A DNA stretch of 64,000 nt from Adhaeribacter pallidiroseus (GTDB lineage: Bacteria > Bacteroidota > Bacteroidia > Cytophagales > Hymenobacteraceae), in NCBI RefSeq assembly GCF_003340495.1, contig NZ_QASA01000001.1, forward strand, positions 4,774,001 to 4,838,000, given 5' to 3'. Positions 37,116 to 45,738 of this stretch are shown here, piece after piece. Under the pieces are notes generated by a model. The model made no database searches. It was given only the letters and a program-made list of their open reading frames with translations, and was not told the origin of the DNA. Position 1 is the stretch's first letter, and every line of letters starts with the position of its first letter. The position numbers and the translations under genes were made by a program.

Positions 37116-37229
37116 ATGAAAGCATTCACCCGTTTATTCCGGCAATTAGTAGATCAATTTGTTCTGTATCGGCTCCATTCTTTTTATTCGGCGCTCAAGT
37201 CCGATCAAACCGGTCAACCAACTACCTAA
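37116..37229 (+). CDS. Small hypothetical protein, 37 residues
   Basis: A short frame starts with ATG, with CGGAAG 5-6 bases upstream as ribosome site. It encodes MKAFTRLFRQLVDQFVLYRL then 17 more residues. It lies 18 bases before the phosphoesterase gene on the same strand, so it could be a leader gene of that operon. No family recognised; it is basic and amphipathic at the N-terminal half. Confidence 0.4.
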   Translation: MKAFTRLFRQLVDQFVLYRLHSFYSALKSDQTGQPTT

Positions 37230-37247
37230 GGCTTTTACCCGATTATT

Positions 37248-38102
37248 ATGGGCTTAAAAAAAAGACCAGTAGAAGTAGTGGTTATTTCGGATGTGCATTT
37301 AGGCACTTACGGCTGCCACGCCAAAGAACTTCTGCGTTACCTGAAAAGCATTAAACCCAAAAAAATTATCCTGAACGGCGATATTATTGATATCTGGCAG
37401 TTTAGTAAAAGTTATTGGCCCAAAGCGCACATGCAGGTAGTGAAGTACCTGACCGGTTTAATCGCCAAAGGCGTGAAAGTGCAGTACATTACCGGCAACC
37501 ACGACGAAATGCTGCGCAAGTTTGTGGGGTTTAAAATGGGTTCGTTTACCATCCAGAACAAATTATTACTCGAGCTCGACGGCCGCCAGGCCTGGATTTT
37601 CCACGGCGACGTGTTCGACGTTACCATGCAGCATTCCCGCTGGCTCGCCAAACTGGGTGCCGCAGGTTACGATTTATTGATTTTGATTAATCGCTTCGTT
37701 AACTTTTTTTCGGTAAAGCTCAACGGCAACAAAATATCCTTATCCCGAAGTATTAAAAACCGGGTGAAAAGTGCAGTAGCTTTTATTAACAACTTCGAAG
37801 AAACCGCCGCTAATATTGCCATCGATAATGGCTACGATTACGTAGTTTGCGGCCACATTCATCAACCCGAAATAAAAGCCATTACTACCGAGGCCGGCTC
37901 GGTTACCTACCTGAACTCCGGCGACTGGATTGAAAACTTAACCGCTCTGGAATACTACGGTGGCCAATGGCATTTGTACCGCTACCACGATGATGCCACC
38001 ATGGCGCACCCAGAAGAACTCCCCGACACGGCATCGGAAGTACTTAATTACCCGGAGCTCATGCAAAACTTAATGCAGGAATTTAAATTAAAAGGCGCTT
38101 GA
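37248..38102 (+). CDS. LpxH-like metallophosphoesterase (UDP-2,3-diacylglucosamine diphosphatase type)
   Basis: A 284-residue calcineurin-type phosphoesterase. The metal-binding motifs are complete and in order: SDVHLG (D15, H17), NGDIIDIW, TGNHDEML, FHGDVFD, and GHIHQPE near the C-terminus. The family includes the lipid A enzyme LpxH, which cleaves UMP from UDP-2,3-diacylglucosamine, and Bacteroidota paralogues whose substrate is not known. The next gene overlaps its stop and encodes a MurG-like glycosyltransferase, which fits an envelope glycolipid role. Confidence 0.85.
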   Translation: MGLKKRPVEVVVISDVHLGTYGCHAKELLRYLKSIKPKKIILNGDIIDIWQFSKSYWPKAHMQVVKYLTGLIAKGVKVQYITGNHDEMLRKFVGFKMGSFTIQNKLLLELDGRQAWIFHGDVFDVTMQHSRWLAKLGAAGYDLLILINRFVNFFSVKLNGNKISLSRSIKNRVKSAVAFINNFEETAANIAIDNGYDYVVCGHIHQPEIKAITTEAGSVTYLNSGDWIENLTALEYYGGQWHLYRYHDDATMAHPEELPDTASEVLNYPELMQNLMQEFKLKGA

Positions 38103-39109
38103 AAATACTATACGCCGTACAGGGCACCGGCAACGGTCATTTAAGCCGGGCACGGGATATTATCCCCATTTTACAACAACGCGGTGAAGTAGATATTCTG
38201 GTAAGCGGCTGCCAGGCCGATGTATCTTTGCCTTACCCGGTGCAGCACCAGTTTGGTGGCTTAAGTTTTATTTTCGGCAAAAAAGGCGGGGTTGATTTTG
38301 TAAAAACCTTCGGAAAGTTAAACTCCCGGGCTTTTTACCAGCAAATGCGGCAATTGCCCATTGAGTCGTATGATTTAGTGCTGAACGATTTTGAGCCGGT
38401 CTCGGCCTGGGCTTGTTACTTTAAAAAGAAGCCTTGCGTGGCGTTAAGTCACCAAAGCGCAGTTTTGGCACCGCAAGCCCCGCAACCCAAAAAAGAAGAT
38501 GTTTTCGGTAAGTTTATTTTAAAAAATTACGCGCCGGCCACCCACCACTGCGGCTTTCACTTCGATCGTTTTGGCGAAAATATTTTTACGCCGGTAATCC
38601 GGTCGCAGGTACGCGAACTTACCCCGGACAACCTGGGCCACATTACGGTTTACCTGCCCGCCTACGACGACTGGAAGTTAATTGACCATCTGAAAAATTT
38701 TAAAAATACGGATTGGCAGGTGTTCTCGAAGCATAACAAAACACCTTTCCGGCACAAAAACATTCAGGTAAACCCGATTCAAAACGAAGCCTTCGTGAAA
38801 AGCATGGCTACCAGCGCGGGCGTGTTGTGCGGCGCTGGTTTCGAAACACCGGCAGAAGCTTTGTACCTGGGGAAAAAGTTACTGGCCATTCCCATGAAAA
38901 GTCAGTACGAACAACAATGCAACGCGGCGGCTTTAAAACGGATGGGCGTACCGGTTATCCCGTCACTCAAAACCAAGCATTTGCCGGTTATTCAGGAGTG
39001 GCTCGAAAACGGCGCGGTGATACCGGTAAATTACCCGAACGAAACCGAACAAATTATTGATCAGATTTTGCAGGAACACGCCGCGGATAAGTACCAGTCG
39101 GTGGTTTAG
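38099..39109 (+). CDS. MurG/UGT-like glycosyltransferase
   Basis: A 336-residue GT-B fold protein. It starts at TTG 38099, overlapping the upstream TGA by four bases, a tight translational coupling. The N-terminal motif MKILYAVQGTGNGHLSRARD, with GNGH, is the glycine-rich start of MurG-like enzymes. The C-terminal donor-binding region is AGVLCGAGFETPAEALYLGKKLLAIPMKSQYEQQCNA, typical of UDP-sugar glycosyltransferases. It probably adds a sugar to a membrane lipid. Cytoplasmic or peripheral; no signal peptide. Confidence 0.83.
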   Translation: MKILYAVQGTGNGHLSRARDIIPILQQRGEVDILVSGCQADVSLPYPVQHQFGGLSFIFGKKGGVDFVKTFGKLNSRAFYQQMRQLPIESYDLVLNDFEPVSAWACYFKKKPCVALSHQSAVLAPQAPQPKKEDVFGKFILKNYAPATHHCGFHFDRFGENIFTPVIRSQVRELTPDNLGHITVYLPAYDDWKLIDHLKNFKNTDWQVFSKHNKTPFRHKNIQVNPIQNEAFVKSMATSAGVLCGAGFETPAEALYLGKKLLAIPMKSQYEQQCNAAALKRMGVPVIPSLKTKHLPVIQEWLENGAVIPVNYPNETEQIIDQILQEHAADKYQSVV

Positions 39110-39129
39110 TATTTCAGAAACGGATGGTT

Positions 39130-39278
39130 CAAGAGTTAAGCGCAGCGTCTCTTGGACCAATAGACAAGAGCCAGTCTCCGGACTGGCGAAGTACCAGCTA
39201 GTTGGGATACGGAAGTCAGGAGACTTCCTCCTGTCTATAAAACACAAGTGTCGCTTCGCTGAACACTTGCGCTAGTTA
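39130..39278 (+). repeat. Multi-hairpin dispersed element, copy 2
   Basis: It has the same order as 27074-27230: GCCAGTCTCCGGACTGGC (39170-39187), GGAAGTCAGGAGACTTCC (39211-39228), then AAGTGTCGCTTCGCTGAACA followed by CTT. In the third stem CCAGTG/CACTGG has become CAAGTG/CACTTG, a paired change that keeps the stem. It lies right after the glycosyltransferase stop. Confidence 0.8.
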
Positions 39279-39357
39279 GGCTGATACCAAAAATTAAAAA
39301 ATTTAAAAAAACAGAAACGCTGGAAGCTTACTTCCGGCGTTTTGAGTAAATAACCAG

Positions 39358-40805
39358 ATGCAGCAAACTTTTTTAAAAAATACTACGGCCAATGAGGCGC
39401 GCACCAGCGAACAACCTTTAACCCGGGCGGCTTTCGGCGAAACGTTTCAGTGGGGGTATCTACAGCGGCGCACCAGATCGAAGGCGCGCATACCGCCGAC
39501 GGCAAAGGCCCTTCTATCTGGGACACATTTTCGGGCATTAAAGGCAAAATCCAATCGGGCCACCACGCCAACCATTCCTGCGATTTTTACAACCGCTACG
39601 GCGAGGATATTTGCCTCATGGACCAGATGAATATCCCGAACTTTCGATTTTCGCTAGCCTGGTCGCGCATTTTGCCAAAAGGCCACGGCCAGGCCAACCA
39701 AAAAGGCATAGATTATTATAACCGATTAATTGATGGTTGCCTGGAACGCAACATTGAGCCCTGGGTAACCCTTTACCACTGGGATTTACCCCAGGAACTC
39801 GAACACCGCGGCGGTTGGACCAACCGCGACATTGTTTCCTGGTTTCAGGAATACGCGCATTTGTGCGCCAGCCAATTCGGGGACCGTATTAAACACTGGA
39901 TGGTACTGAACGAACCCATGGTTTTTGTGGGAGCCGGTTATTTTTTAGGCGTACACGCGCCCGGCCGACGCGGCATTAAATCTTTCTTAGCGGCTACCCA
40001 CCACGCCGCCCTTTGCCAGGCCGAAGGTGGCCGGATTTTAAGAAATGCTTTGCCCCACGCCGAAATTGGCACTACCTATTCCTGCTCCCACCTGGAACCG
40101 TTTCGCCCTACGCTTATCCGCGACCACGGCGCTACCCGACGGGTAGATGCTATTCTCAACCGTTTGTTCATCGAACCCGGCCTGGGTCTGGGTTATCCCA
40201 TCGCCGACGTACCTTATTTGCGCCGCATCCAGGAATTTATGCGCCCCGGCGACGAGGCTTTGCTGCCCTTTGAATTTGACTTTATCGGCATTCAGAACTA
40301 CACCCGCGAAATGGTGAAATACGCTTTTTTCACGCCTTTTCTGCAGGCCGCCTTGGTGCCGCCTAAAAAACGCGGGGTAGCTTCCACCGTGATGAACTGG
40401 GAAGTATACCCGCCCGCGATCTATCACATTCTGCACAAGTACAACAAGTACCCGCAAATCAAGAAATTAATCATCACCGAAAACGGCGCTGCTTTCCCGG
40501 ACCAGGTCGTAAACGGCGAAGTAAACGATACGCAACGGTTGCATTATATTCAGGAACATTTAAAGCAAGTACTAAAAGCCAAGCAAGAAGGCGTAAAAGT
40601 AGACGGCTATTTCGTGTGGTCGTTCACGGATAATTTTGAATGGGCCGAGGGCTACCACCCCCGGTTTGGCCTCGTGTACGTCGATTTTGAAACCCAGCAA
40701 CGTATTGTAAAAGCTTCGGGCAAGTGGTATACGGAGTTTTTGAACCCCTCCCCCTTCTGGACCTCCCCTAAAAACAGGGGAGGAGATGCAGCGGCTGCTT
40801 TGTAG
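39358..40805 (+). pseudogene. GH1 beta-glucosidase, one -1 frameshift near the start
   Basis: Starting at ATG 39358 (MQQTFLKNTTANEARTSEQP) and restoring one G in the G-run 39452-39456 gives FGETFQWGVSTAAHQIEGAH, the normal GH1 N-terminus. The full enzyme has about 482 residues. Catalytic residues are present: the acid/base Glu in MVLNEPMVF, and the nucleophile in LIITENGAAFP. NFRFSLAWSRILP and TLYHWDLPQELEHRGGW also fit GH1. It has no signal peptide. The last 20 residues, after YTEFLN, are encoded by a 44-bp dispersed repeat that supplies a new C-terminus before the TAG. Confidence 0.85.
40744..40786 (+). repeat. 44-bp dispersed repeat, copy 2, inside the GH1 3' end
   Basis: ACCCCTC, a diverged middle (CCCCTTCTGG), then ACCTCCCCTAAAAACAGGGG and AGGAGAT. 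The right part is identical to 11989-12032. It is read in frame as the last residues of the glucosidase. Confidence 0.8.
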
Positions 40806-40942
40806 TAAGCTAGTTACTAACTGAGGTAAAAACCTATTTTTTTAAATTTTAGTTATTGCTATGGCGCGGATTTATTTCCGTGCTTTTCTCGCATCTCCGA
40901 GTAGTCGATTTCGAATGGGGATAACTTTAAAATCTGAGAAGC

Positions 40943-41105
40943 GCCAATCAGAAATTGATCGCACAAAAGGTACTTAGAGCACTTAGTTATGCGTAGAGTT
41001 CGCGAAGCGGTCTCTACGCATTTTCTGGAAAGCCAATCTCCCGATTGGCATTTACTAGTGTTTACATGCCAATCAGAGATTGGCGGCACAAAAAGTACTT
41101 AGAGC
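40943..41105. repeat. Paired direct repeats around two hairpins
   Basis: A 38-base direct repeat (GCCAATCAGA.ATTG...GCACAAAA..TACTTAGAGC) occurs at 40943-40980 and 41068-41105. Between them lie the hairpins GCGTAGAG/CTCTACGC (40991-41019) and GCCAATCTCCCGATTGGC (41032-41049). The latter is a paired-change relative of GCCAGTCTCCGGACTGGC. This fills the 381-base gap 40806-41186. Confidence 0.75.
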
Positions 41106-41186
41106 GCTACGCTAACTCTAAGCACAACAAAAACAAAAAAACTAGCGAATGTAGAATTTTGTTTTCTGATTCACAGAAATTAGTAA

Positions 41187-41579
41187 TTACTCTTGCCTAA
41201 AATGACTTTTTATTGTAGCTAATACCTTTTCTAAGTCTTTTATTATAGCAGAGTTGTCAAATCTTAAAACAATAAACCCCAGCTGCTTTAATCGAACATC
41301 CCGTTCCTGGTCGTTTAAGGTAATATCTTTTTGTTGATGCATCAATCCATCTAGTTCAATAATGAGCTTTTCCGAAGGGCAATAAAAATCGACAATGTAA
41401 TCCTCGATACTATGTTGCCGACGAAATTTCCGACCTACTAATTTATTTCCTCGCAAAGCTTGCCATAACCGGGCTTCCGCCGAAGTTAAATTTTGCCGTA
41501 ACTGTTTCCTGTTCTCCAATAAATAATCAACCGAATGAATTTGCCCTTGCCGCATTTTCCAAAATATTAAAAAAATCAT
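41187..41579 (-). CDS. DUF559 (Vsr-like endonuclease fold) protein
   Basis: A 130-residue protein of the DUF559 group. It has LRQNLTSAEARLWQALRGNKLVGRKFRRQHSI, then EDYIVDFYCPSEKLIIELDG (Asp and Glu of the nuclease-like core), HQQKDITLNDQERDVRLKQL and GFIVLRFDN. The fold resembles very-short-patch repair endonucleases. The cellular role of stand-alone members is not known, and they are common near mobile or repetitive DNA. The start may be Met-9 (MRQGQ) rather than Met-1. Confidence 0.82.
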   Translation of the reverse strand: MIFLIFWKMRQGQIHSVDYLLENRKQLRQNLTSAEARLWQALRGNKLVGRKFRRQHSIEDYIVDFYCPSEKLIIELDGLMHQQKDITLNDQERDVRLKQLGFIVLRFDNSAIIKDLEKVLATIKSHFRQE

Positions 41580-41744
41580 CTTAGAAAGTTTAATGCCAAA
41601 GCGAAATCAACTAAGAAAACTTTTATTATTTTATTACCTTCAAAATTAACTTCTAAAATGTAACATACTGAATACAAAACTCTTACAGCAATAATTATTT
41701 AAGCTAGTTAGTTGTAATACCCGCTGCTACGAAGCTTTACCAGC

Positions 41745-41788
41745 ATCTCCTCCCCTGTTTTTAGGGGAGGTGCCGCAGGCGGAGGGGT
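41745..41788 (-). repeat. 44-bp dispersed repeat, copy 3, inverted
   Basis: The exact reverse complement of 11989-12032 over all 44 bases. It lies in the promoter-side gap before the second sigma factor gene. Confidence 0.88.
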
Positions 41789-41866
41789 AATTTAAAATTT
41801 TTTTGTAACCATTCCCCAAACCCGCAGTTTCCCTTTCTGAATCTGAAAAACAAAACGCTGTTTCGC

Positions 41867-42427
41867 TTGGACGCACTTGCCGATAATGCTTTAATGCTGA
41901 AAGTTAAATCCGGAGACGTAGATCGGCTGGGATTGCTGTTCGACCGGTACCACCGGGTACTGTACAGCTTTTTCTACCAGTTTACATCGAGCAAAATGGT
42001 GAGCGAAGATTTGGTGCAGAACGTATTTATGCGCATCCTTAAGTACAAACACACGTTTACCGGCGACGGCAAATTTACGACCTGGATGTACCACTTAGCG
42101 CGCAACGTATACGCCGACCATTACCGCCGAGACAGCCGCCTGGGTTTTTCCGATGATTTTACTACCGTGGAAAACAGTTTGCACAATTCGTATAATATAG
42201 AGGAGCAAACCAAAAAAGACGAAGAAATACAGCTGTTACAAAAGGCCTTGAACCAGCTGAGTCACGATAAAAAAGAGGTGTTGATTTTGAGCCGGTACCA
42301 GGATTTAAAATACAAAGAAATTGCCGAGATACTGTGCTGCTCCGAGGCGGCAGTTAAAGTAAAAGTATTTCGGGCGATGCAGGATTTAAAAAATATTTAT
42401 ACCCAATTAGAGCGGCAAGAGATATGA
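41867..42427 (+). CDS. ECF-type RNA polymerase sigma factor
   Basis: A 186-residue sigma factor. The start given is TTG (MDALADNALMLKV); ATG at 41894 is an alternative. Region 2: LFDRYHRVLYSFFYQFT, SEDLVQNVFMRILKYKHTF and KFTTWMYHLARNVYADHYRR. Region 4: ALNQLSHDKKEVLILSRYQDLKYKEIAEILCCSEAAVKVKVFRAMQDL. It overlaps the next gene (ATGATGG), and two DUF4097 genes follow, a common Bacteroidota arrangement for an envelope-stress sigma unit. Confidence 0.9.
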   Translation: MDALADNALMLKVKSGDVDRLGLLFDRYHRVLYSFFYQFTSSKMVSEDLVQNVFMRILKYKHTFTGDGKFTTWMYHLARNVYADHYRRDSRLGFSDDFTTVENSLHNSYNIEEQTKKDEEIQLLQKALNQLSHDKKEVLILSRYQDLKYKEIAEILCCSEAAVKVKVFRAMQDLKNIYTQLERQEI

Positions 42428-43230
42428 TGGATGAGAAGTACATAGATTTAGTAACCGGTCACCTGGAAGGCACCTTAACCCTGCAGCAGGAAGCCGAACT
42501 ACAGGATTACCTGGAACAAGGCCATATAAAAGCCACCGAAATCCAGGAATTTAAAAATTTATATTGCCAACTAAGCGACATACCCGCTCCGGCTCCCAGC
42601 CCTTTTATGAAAGCGGATTTTCAGGAGATGCTGGCGGATTATAAAAAAGAAAACCCGCAGCGCGCCCCTAAAGGCAGTTTCTTTGGCAGTTGGTTGGCGC
42701 AGTGGAGCGTACCGCAGGTATTCGGACAAATGGTTTTCGGGGTAATGGTGTTGGCCCTTGGCGTAGGCATCGGCTTTCGGCTGACACCTGCGAAAACCTA
42801 CGAAAAAGAACTAAGCCACTTAACCGGCGAAGTACAAACCATGCGCGAAGTGATGATGTTGACTTTACTCAAGCAATCGTCGGCTACGGAGCGCCTGAAA
42901 GCCGTGAACCTGACCGGCGATCTGGAAACGGCTGATGCCAAAGTAATCCGGGCTTTGCTGCAAACCTTAAACAACGACCCGAACGTGAACGTGCGGTTAG
43001 CCACCATCGAGGCCTTGTACCAACACGCCAGCAACCCCGCGGTGCGCGCAGGCTTAATTGCCGCCATCAGTCAGCAAGATTCGCCGCTGGTACAAATTGC
43101 GCTCGCCGATATTATGCTGAGCTTACAGGAGAAAAAATCGGTAGGGGAACTGCAAAAACTCTTGCGCAAAAAAGACTTAAATCAGGCGGTAGAAGCTAAA
43201 GTAAAACAAACCATCAACGTACTTATCTAA
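42424..43230 (+). CDS. Anti-sigma-like membrane protein with HEAT repeats
   Basis: A 268-residue protein overlapping the sigma factor stop by four bases. Residues 1-85 form a cytoplasmic anti-sigma-like region (MMDEKYIDLVTGHLEGTLTL, an acidic zinc-less type). One membrane helix lies at about residues 100-120 (MVFGVMVLALGVGIGFRL). The outer part has HEAT-like helices: LLQTLNNDPNVNVRLATIEALY and LIAAISQQDSPLVQIALADIML. It would hold the sigma factor until an envelope signal releases it. Function is inferred from position and layout. Confidence 0.78.
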   Translation: MMDEKYIDLVTGHLEGTLTLQQEAELQDYLEQGHIKATEIQEFKNLYCQLSDIPAPAPSPFMKADFQEMLADYKKENPQRAPKGSFFGSWLAQWSVPQVFGQMVFGVMVLALGVGIGFRLTPAKTYEKELSHLTGEVQTMREVMMLTLLKQSSATERLKAVNLTGDLETADAKVIRALLQTLNNDPNVNVRLATIEALYQHASNPAVRAGLIAAISQQDSPLVQIALADIMLSLQEKKSVGELQKLLRKKDLNQAVEAKVKQTINVLI

Positions 43231-43242
43231 TCCATCAATCTT

Positions 43243-44109
43243 ATGAAAAAAATGTTACTTAGCCTGGCGGTACTCACGTACAGCGGGCTAACCCAGAATG
43301 CTTTTGCCCAGAAATTAACCGAAAACATATCGCGCAGCGTCAGCTATAACACGCCTACCGGTACGCACGTGCTCTACGTGCAGAATATCCAGGGCGATGT
43401 AAAAGTAGAAGGTTCTACCGGCGACAAAGTAGAGCTTACCGCCGAAAAAACCATTACGGCCAAAACCCAGGCCGATGCCGAAAAAGGCATGCGCGAAGTG
43501 CAGTTAAAAACCGAAGCCTCCGGCGACACCGTGTACGTTTACCTCGAAGCCCCATTTATTTACCGCCGCAAAGGCCGCATGCGCAGCATGAACATCGACC
43601 GCGACGAAGACGATTACAATTTCGCTTTTAATATTACCGTAAAGGTGCCCCGCAAAACCAACCTGGAAGTATCCACCGTCAACGACGGCGAAGTAACGGT
43701 AGCTAACACCCAGGGAACCGTTAAAGCCCACAACGTCAACGGTCCGATTAAAATCAGCAACATCGAAGGTACCACCAAAGCTAACACTGTAAACGGCGAC
43801 GTAGACGTAACCTACACCAAAAACCCCACCGGCGATTCTGACTTCCGGACGATTAACGGCAAGCTGAACGTGGTGTTCAAACCAAACTTATCCGCTGATT
43901 TTACTTTTAAAACCATGCACGGCGAGTTCTACAGCGATTTCGACAACCTGAAAACTTTACCCGCGCAAACCATCCAAAACACCAAAAACAAAGGCTCGGG
44001 TACCATATACAAAGTAGATAACCGCCAGGCCATGCGCCTCGGCAAAGGTGGCCCCACCTTTAGCTTCGAAACCCTCAACGGCAACGTCTACGTGCGGCAA
44101 GGGAAGTGA
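43243..44109 (+). CDS. DUF4097 family secreted beta-repeat protein, first copy
   Basis: A 288-residue exported protein; the signal peptide ends near NAFAQ (residue 23). The mature part is a DUF4097 beta-solenoid-like domain: VQNIQGDVKVEGSTGDKVEL, VKVPRKTNLEVSTVNDGEV, ANTQGTVKAHNVNGPIKISN, ANTVNGDVDVTYTKNP and LNGNVYVRQGK at the end. These proteins are often under ECF sigma control in Bacteroidota. Their molecular role is unknown; putative adhesin is a common label without proof. It lies 12 bases after the HEAT-repeat gene. Confidence 0.82.
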   Translation: MKKMLLSLAVLTYSGLTQNAFAQKLTENISRSVSYNTPTGTHVLYVQNIQGDVKVEGSTGDKVELTAEKTITAKTQADAEKGMREVQLKTEASGDTVYVYLEAPFIYRRKGRMRSMNIDRDEDDYNFAFNITVKVPRKTNLEVSTVNDGEVTVANTQGTVKAHNVNGPIKISNIEGTTKANTVNGDVDVTYTKNPTGDSDFRTINGKLNVVFKPNLSADFTFKTMHGEFYSDFDNLKTLPAQTIQNTKNKGSGTIYKVDNRQAMRLGKGGPTFSFETLNGNVYVRQGK

Positions 44110-44208
44110 GGGTTGAGGTTGGAAGTTGCAAGTTACAGGTTGAAAAGTTGGAAGGTTTGAAAGTTGCAAAGTTTAAAGGTTGTTAAAAATTTAAAAAATT
44201 CCTGCTGG

Positions 44209-44774
44209 CGCGAGCGTCCACGCTCGTGGCTACCATGTGGGAGGCTTCTGGCCGGGCGAACTGAAAGGCCTTAAAGTAAGGAATAACAATAATGGTACTA
44301 GTGCAAAAACCGAAATACGGTTAATCTACCACCAGCCAGAGGCCGGACGATAATCATCACGAGCGAAGCGTGCTCGCGATATAACCGGAACGTAATAGCT
44401 TTAATTTAAAAGAAAGAAAATTAACATGTAAACTTACGGAAAGGCTTATACTGATTGAACCTGTTCTGCTGTGTAGGTAAATAGGTTCTTCCTGAATGAC
44501 AAAATTTTAAAATTTTACTATTAATAACAAGGAACACTTAGTTGCTATAGAACAGTTAACCCTAGCCAGATGCAAGGATTGACGCTAAACTGTTCTGTTG
44601 TTCAGCGAGTTTTTAGCGTCTTGATTTTCGTTGGTTCTTTTTGTATCAAGACAAAAAGAACCAATACCTCAGCCATGAAACAACTGCACTTAGAAACTAA
44701 AACATTAACCGCAGCTATGCCAACAAATCTAATTAGAAAGTCACGGAAGTAAATCTGTGCCATAGTAGACTATA
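44209..44774. repeat. Composite dispersed repeat, copy B, inside an operon
   Basis: Same order as 28966-29411. (1) 44209-44378 has inverted ends CGCGAGCGTCCACGCTCGTG and CACGAGCGAAGCGTGCTCGC. (2) 44580-44684 starts TGACGCTAAACTGTTC with the hairpin GTTCTTTTTGT. (3) 44737-44774 starts AAAGTCACGGAAGTAA. The 747-base gap between the two DUF4097 genes is mostly this element. The short frame at 44570-44752 lies within it and I do not call it a gene. Confidence 0.75.
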
Positions 44775-44856
44775 ATCCTAGAAGCTTGCAGCTATGTCAA
44801 TCAGAATATCCGAATTAAAAAACTAAAATTTTAAAAATATTTAAATTATCTACATC

Positions 44857-45687
44857 ATGAAACGATTATTCTACATTCTAGCCTTTGCCTTACCCATTAT
44901 CATAAACCCGAAACCCGTTGCGGCCCAAAACAATAATAAAAACTTAGTAGTTAATTTAACCAAACCCGGCCAGCCCGGTAGCCTGAAAGTAGATTTAATG
45001 AGCGGCTCCATTAAAGTAAGCGCCCATTCCGGTAAGGACGTGATTATCGGCTATTCCGGTCGGGGCGACGACAACGACCGCCGGAGAGAACGCCACAACG
45101 ATGCCGCGGCTAGTGGCCTGCGCCGGATTCCGAACAACAGCATTGGCCTGGAAGCCAGCGAAGACAATAACCGCGTTGTAGTAAGAACCAACGCCATGAA
45201 CCGCGACGTAGATCTGGACATAAAAGTACCCCGCGATTTCTCGATGAAACTAAGCGCCATGAATAACGGAAAAATTATTGTGGAAGGCGTAAACGGCGAC
45301 CTGGAAATTAGCAACCTGAATGACGACATTAAACTAACCGATGTTTCCGGCTCGGTAGTAGCCAATACTTTAAACGGTGATTTGGAAGTAAGTTTAAGAA
45401 AAATCACCCCCAATGTGCCCATGGCTTTCAGCAGCATGAATGGCAAAATAGACGTAGCCCTCCCCGCCTCCGCTAAGTTCTCTACCAAAATGAAAGCCGA
45501 TAATGGCGAAATCTACAGCGATTTTGAAATGAACTTTAACAAAGGCGGCGATAAAGAAATGATGAAAGTAGGCGGCGGCAAAAGCGTAAAACTGGATAAA
45601 TGGCTCTACGGTTCGGTAAATGGCGGCGGCCCGGAGTTTATGTTCAAAAACTTTAACGGCAATATCTACATCCGAAAAGTGAAATAA
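44857..45687 (+). CDS. DUF4097 family secreted beta-repeat protein, second copy
   Basis: A 276-residue paralogue of the protein at 43243. The signal peptide ends near VAAQN. The body has LKVDLMSGSIKVSAHSGKDV, an Arg-rich loop (DDNDRRRERHNDAAASGL), DVDLDIKVPRDFSMKLSAMN, VEGVNGDLEISNLNDDIKL and FMFKNFNGNIYIRKVK at the end. The original operon was probably sigma-HEAT-DUF4097-DUF4097; a 566-base repeat element now separates the last two, so this copy may depend on readthrough or its own promoter. Confidence 0.82.
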   Translation: MKRLFYILAFALPIIINPKPVAAQNNNKNLVVNLTKPGQPGSLKVDLMSGSIKVSAHSGKDVIIGYSGRGDDNDRRRERHNDAAASGLRRIPNNSIGLEASEDNNRVVVRTNAMNRDVDLDIKVPRDFSMKLSAMNNGKIIVEGVNGDLEISNLNDDIKLTDVSGSVVANTLNGDLEVSLRKITPNVPMAFSSMNGKIDVALPASAKFSTKMKADNGEIYSDFEMNFNKGGDKEMMKVGGGKSVKLDKWLYGSVNGGGPEFMFKNFNGNIYIRKVK

Positions 45688-45738
45688 CTAGTATGCTAAA
45701 AAAGTATTCACTTGCATGGAATAACCGTTACATTTTAT

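Noticed and set aside
40943-41105. CRISPR-like array
   Set aside because: Only two direct repeats, with hairpins between and no cas genes nearby.
44570-44752. 60-residue reading frame between DUF4097 genes
   Set aside because: It lies entirely within the dispersed composite repeat; the sister copy at 29194 does not keep the frame.
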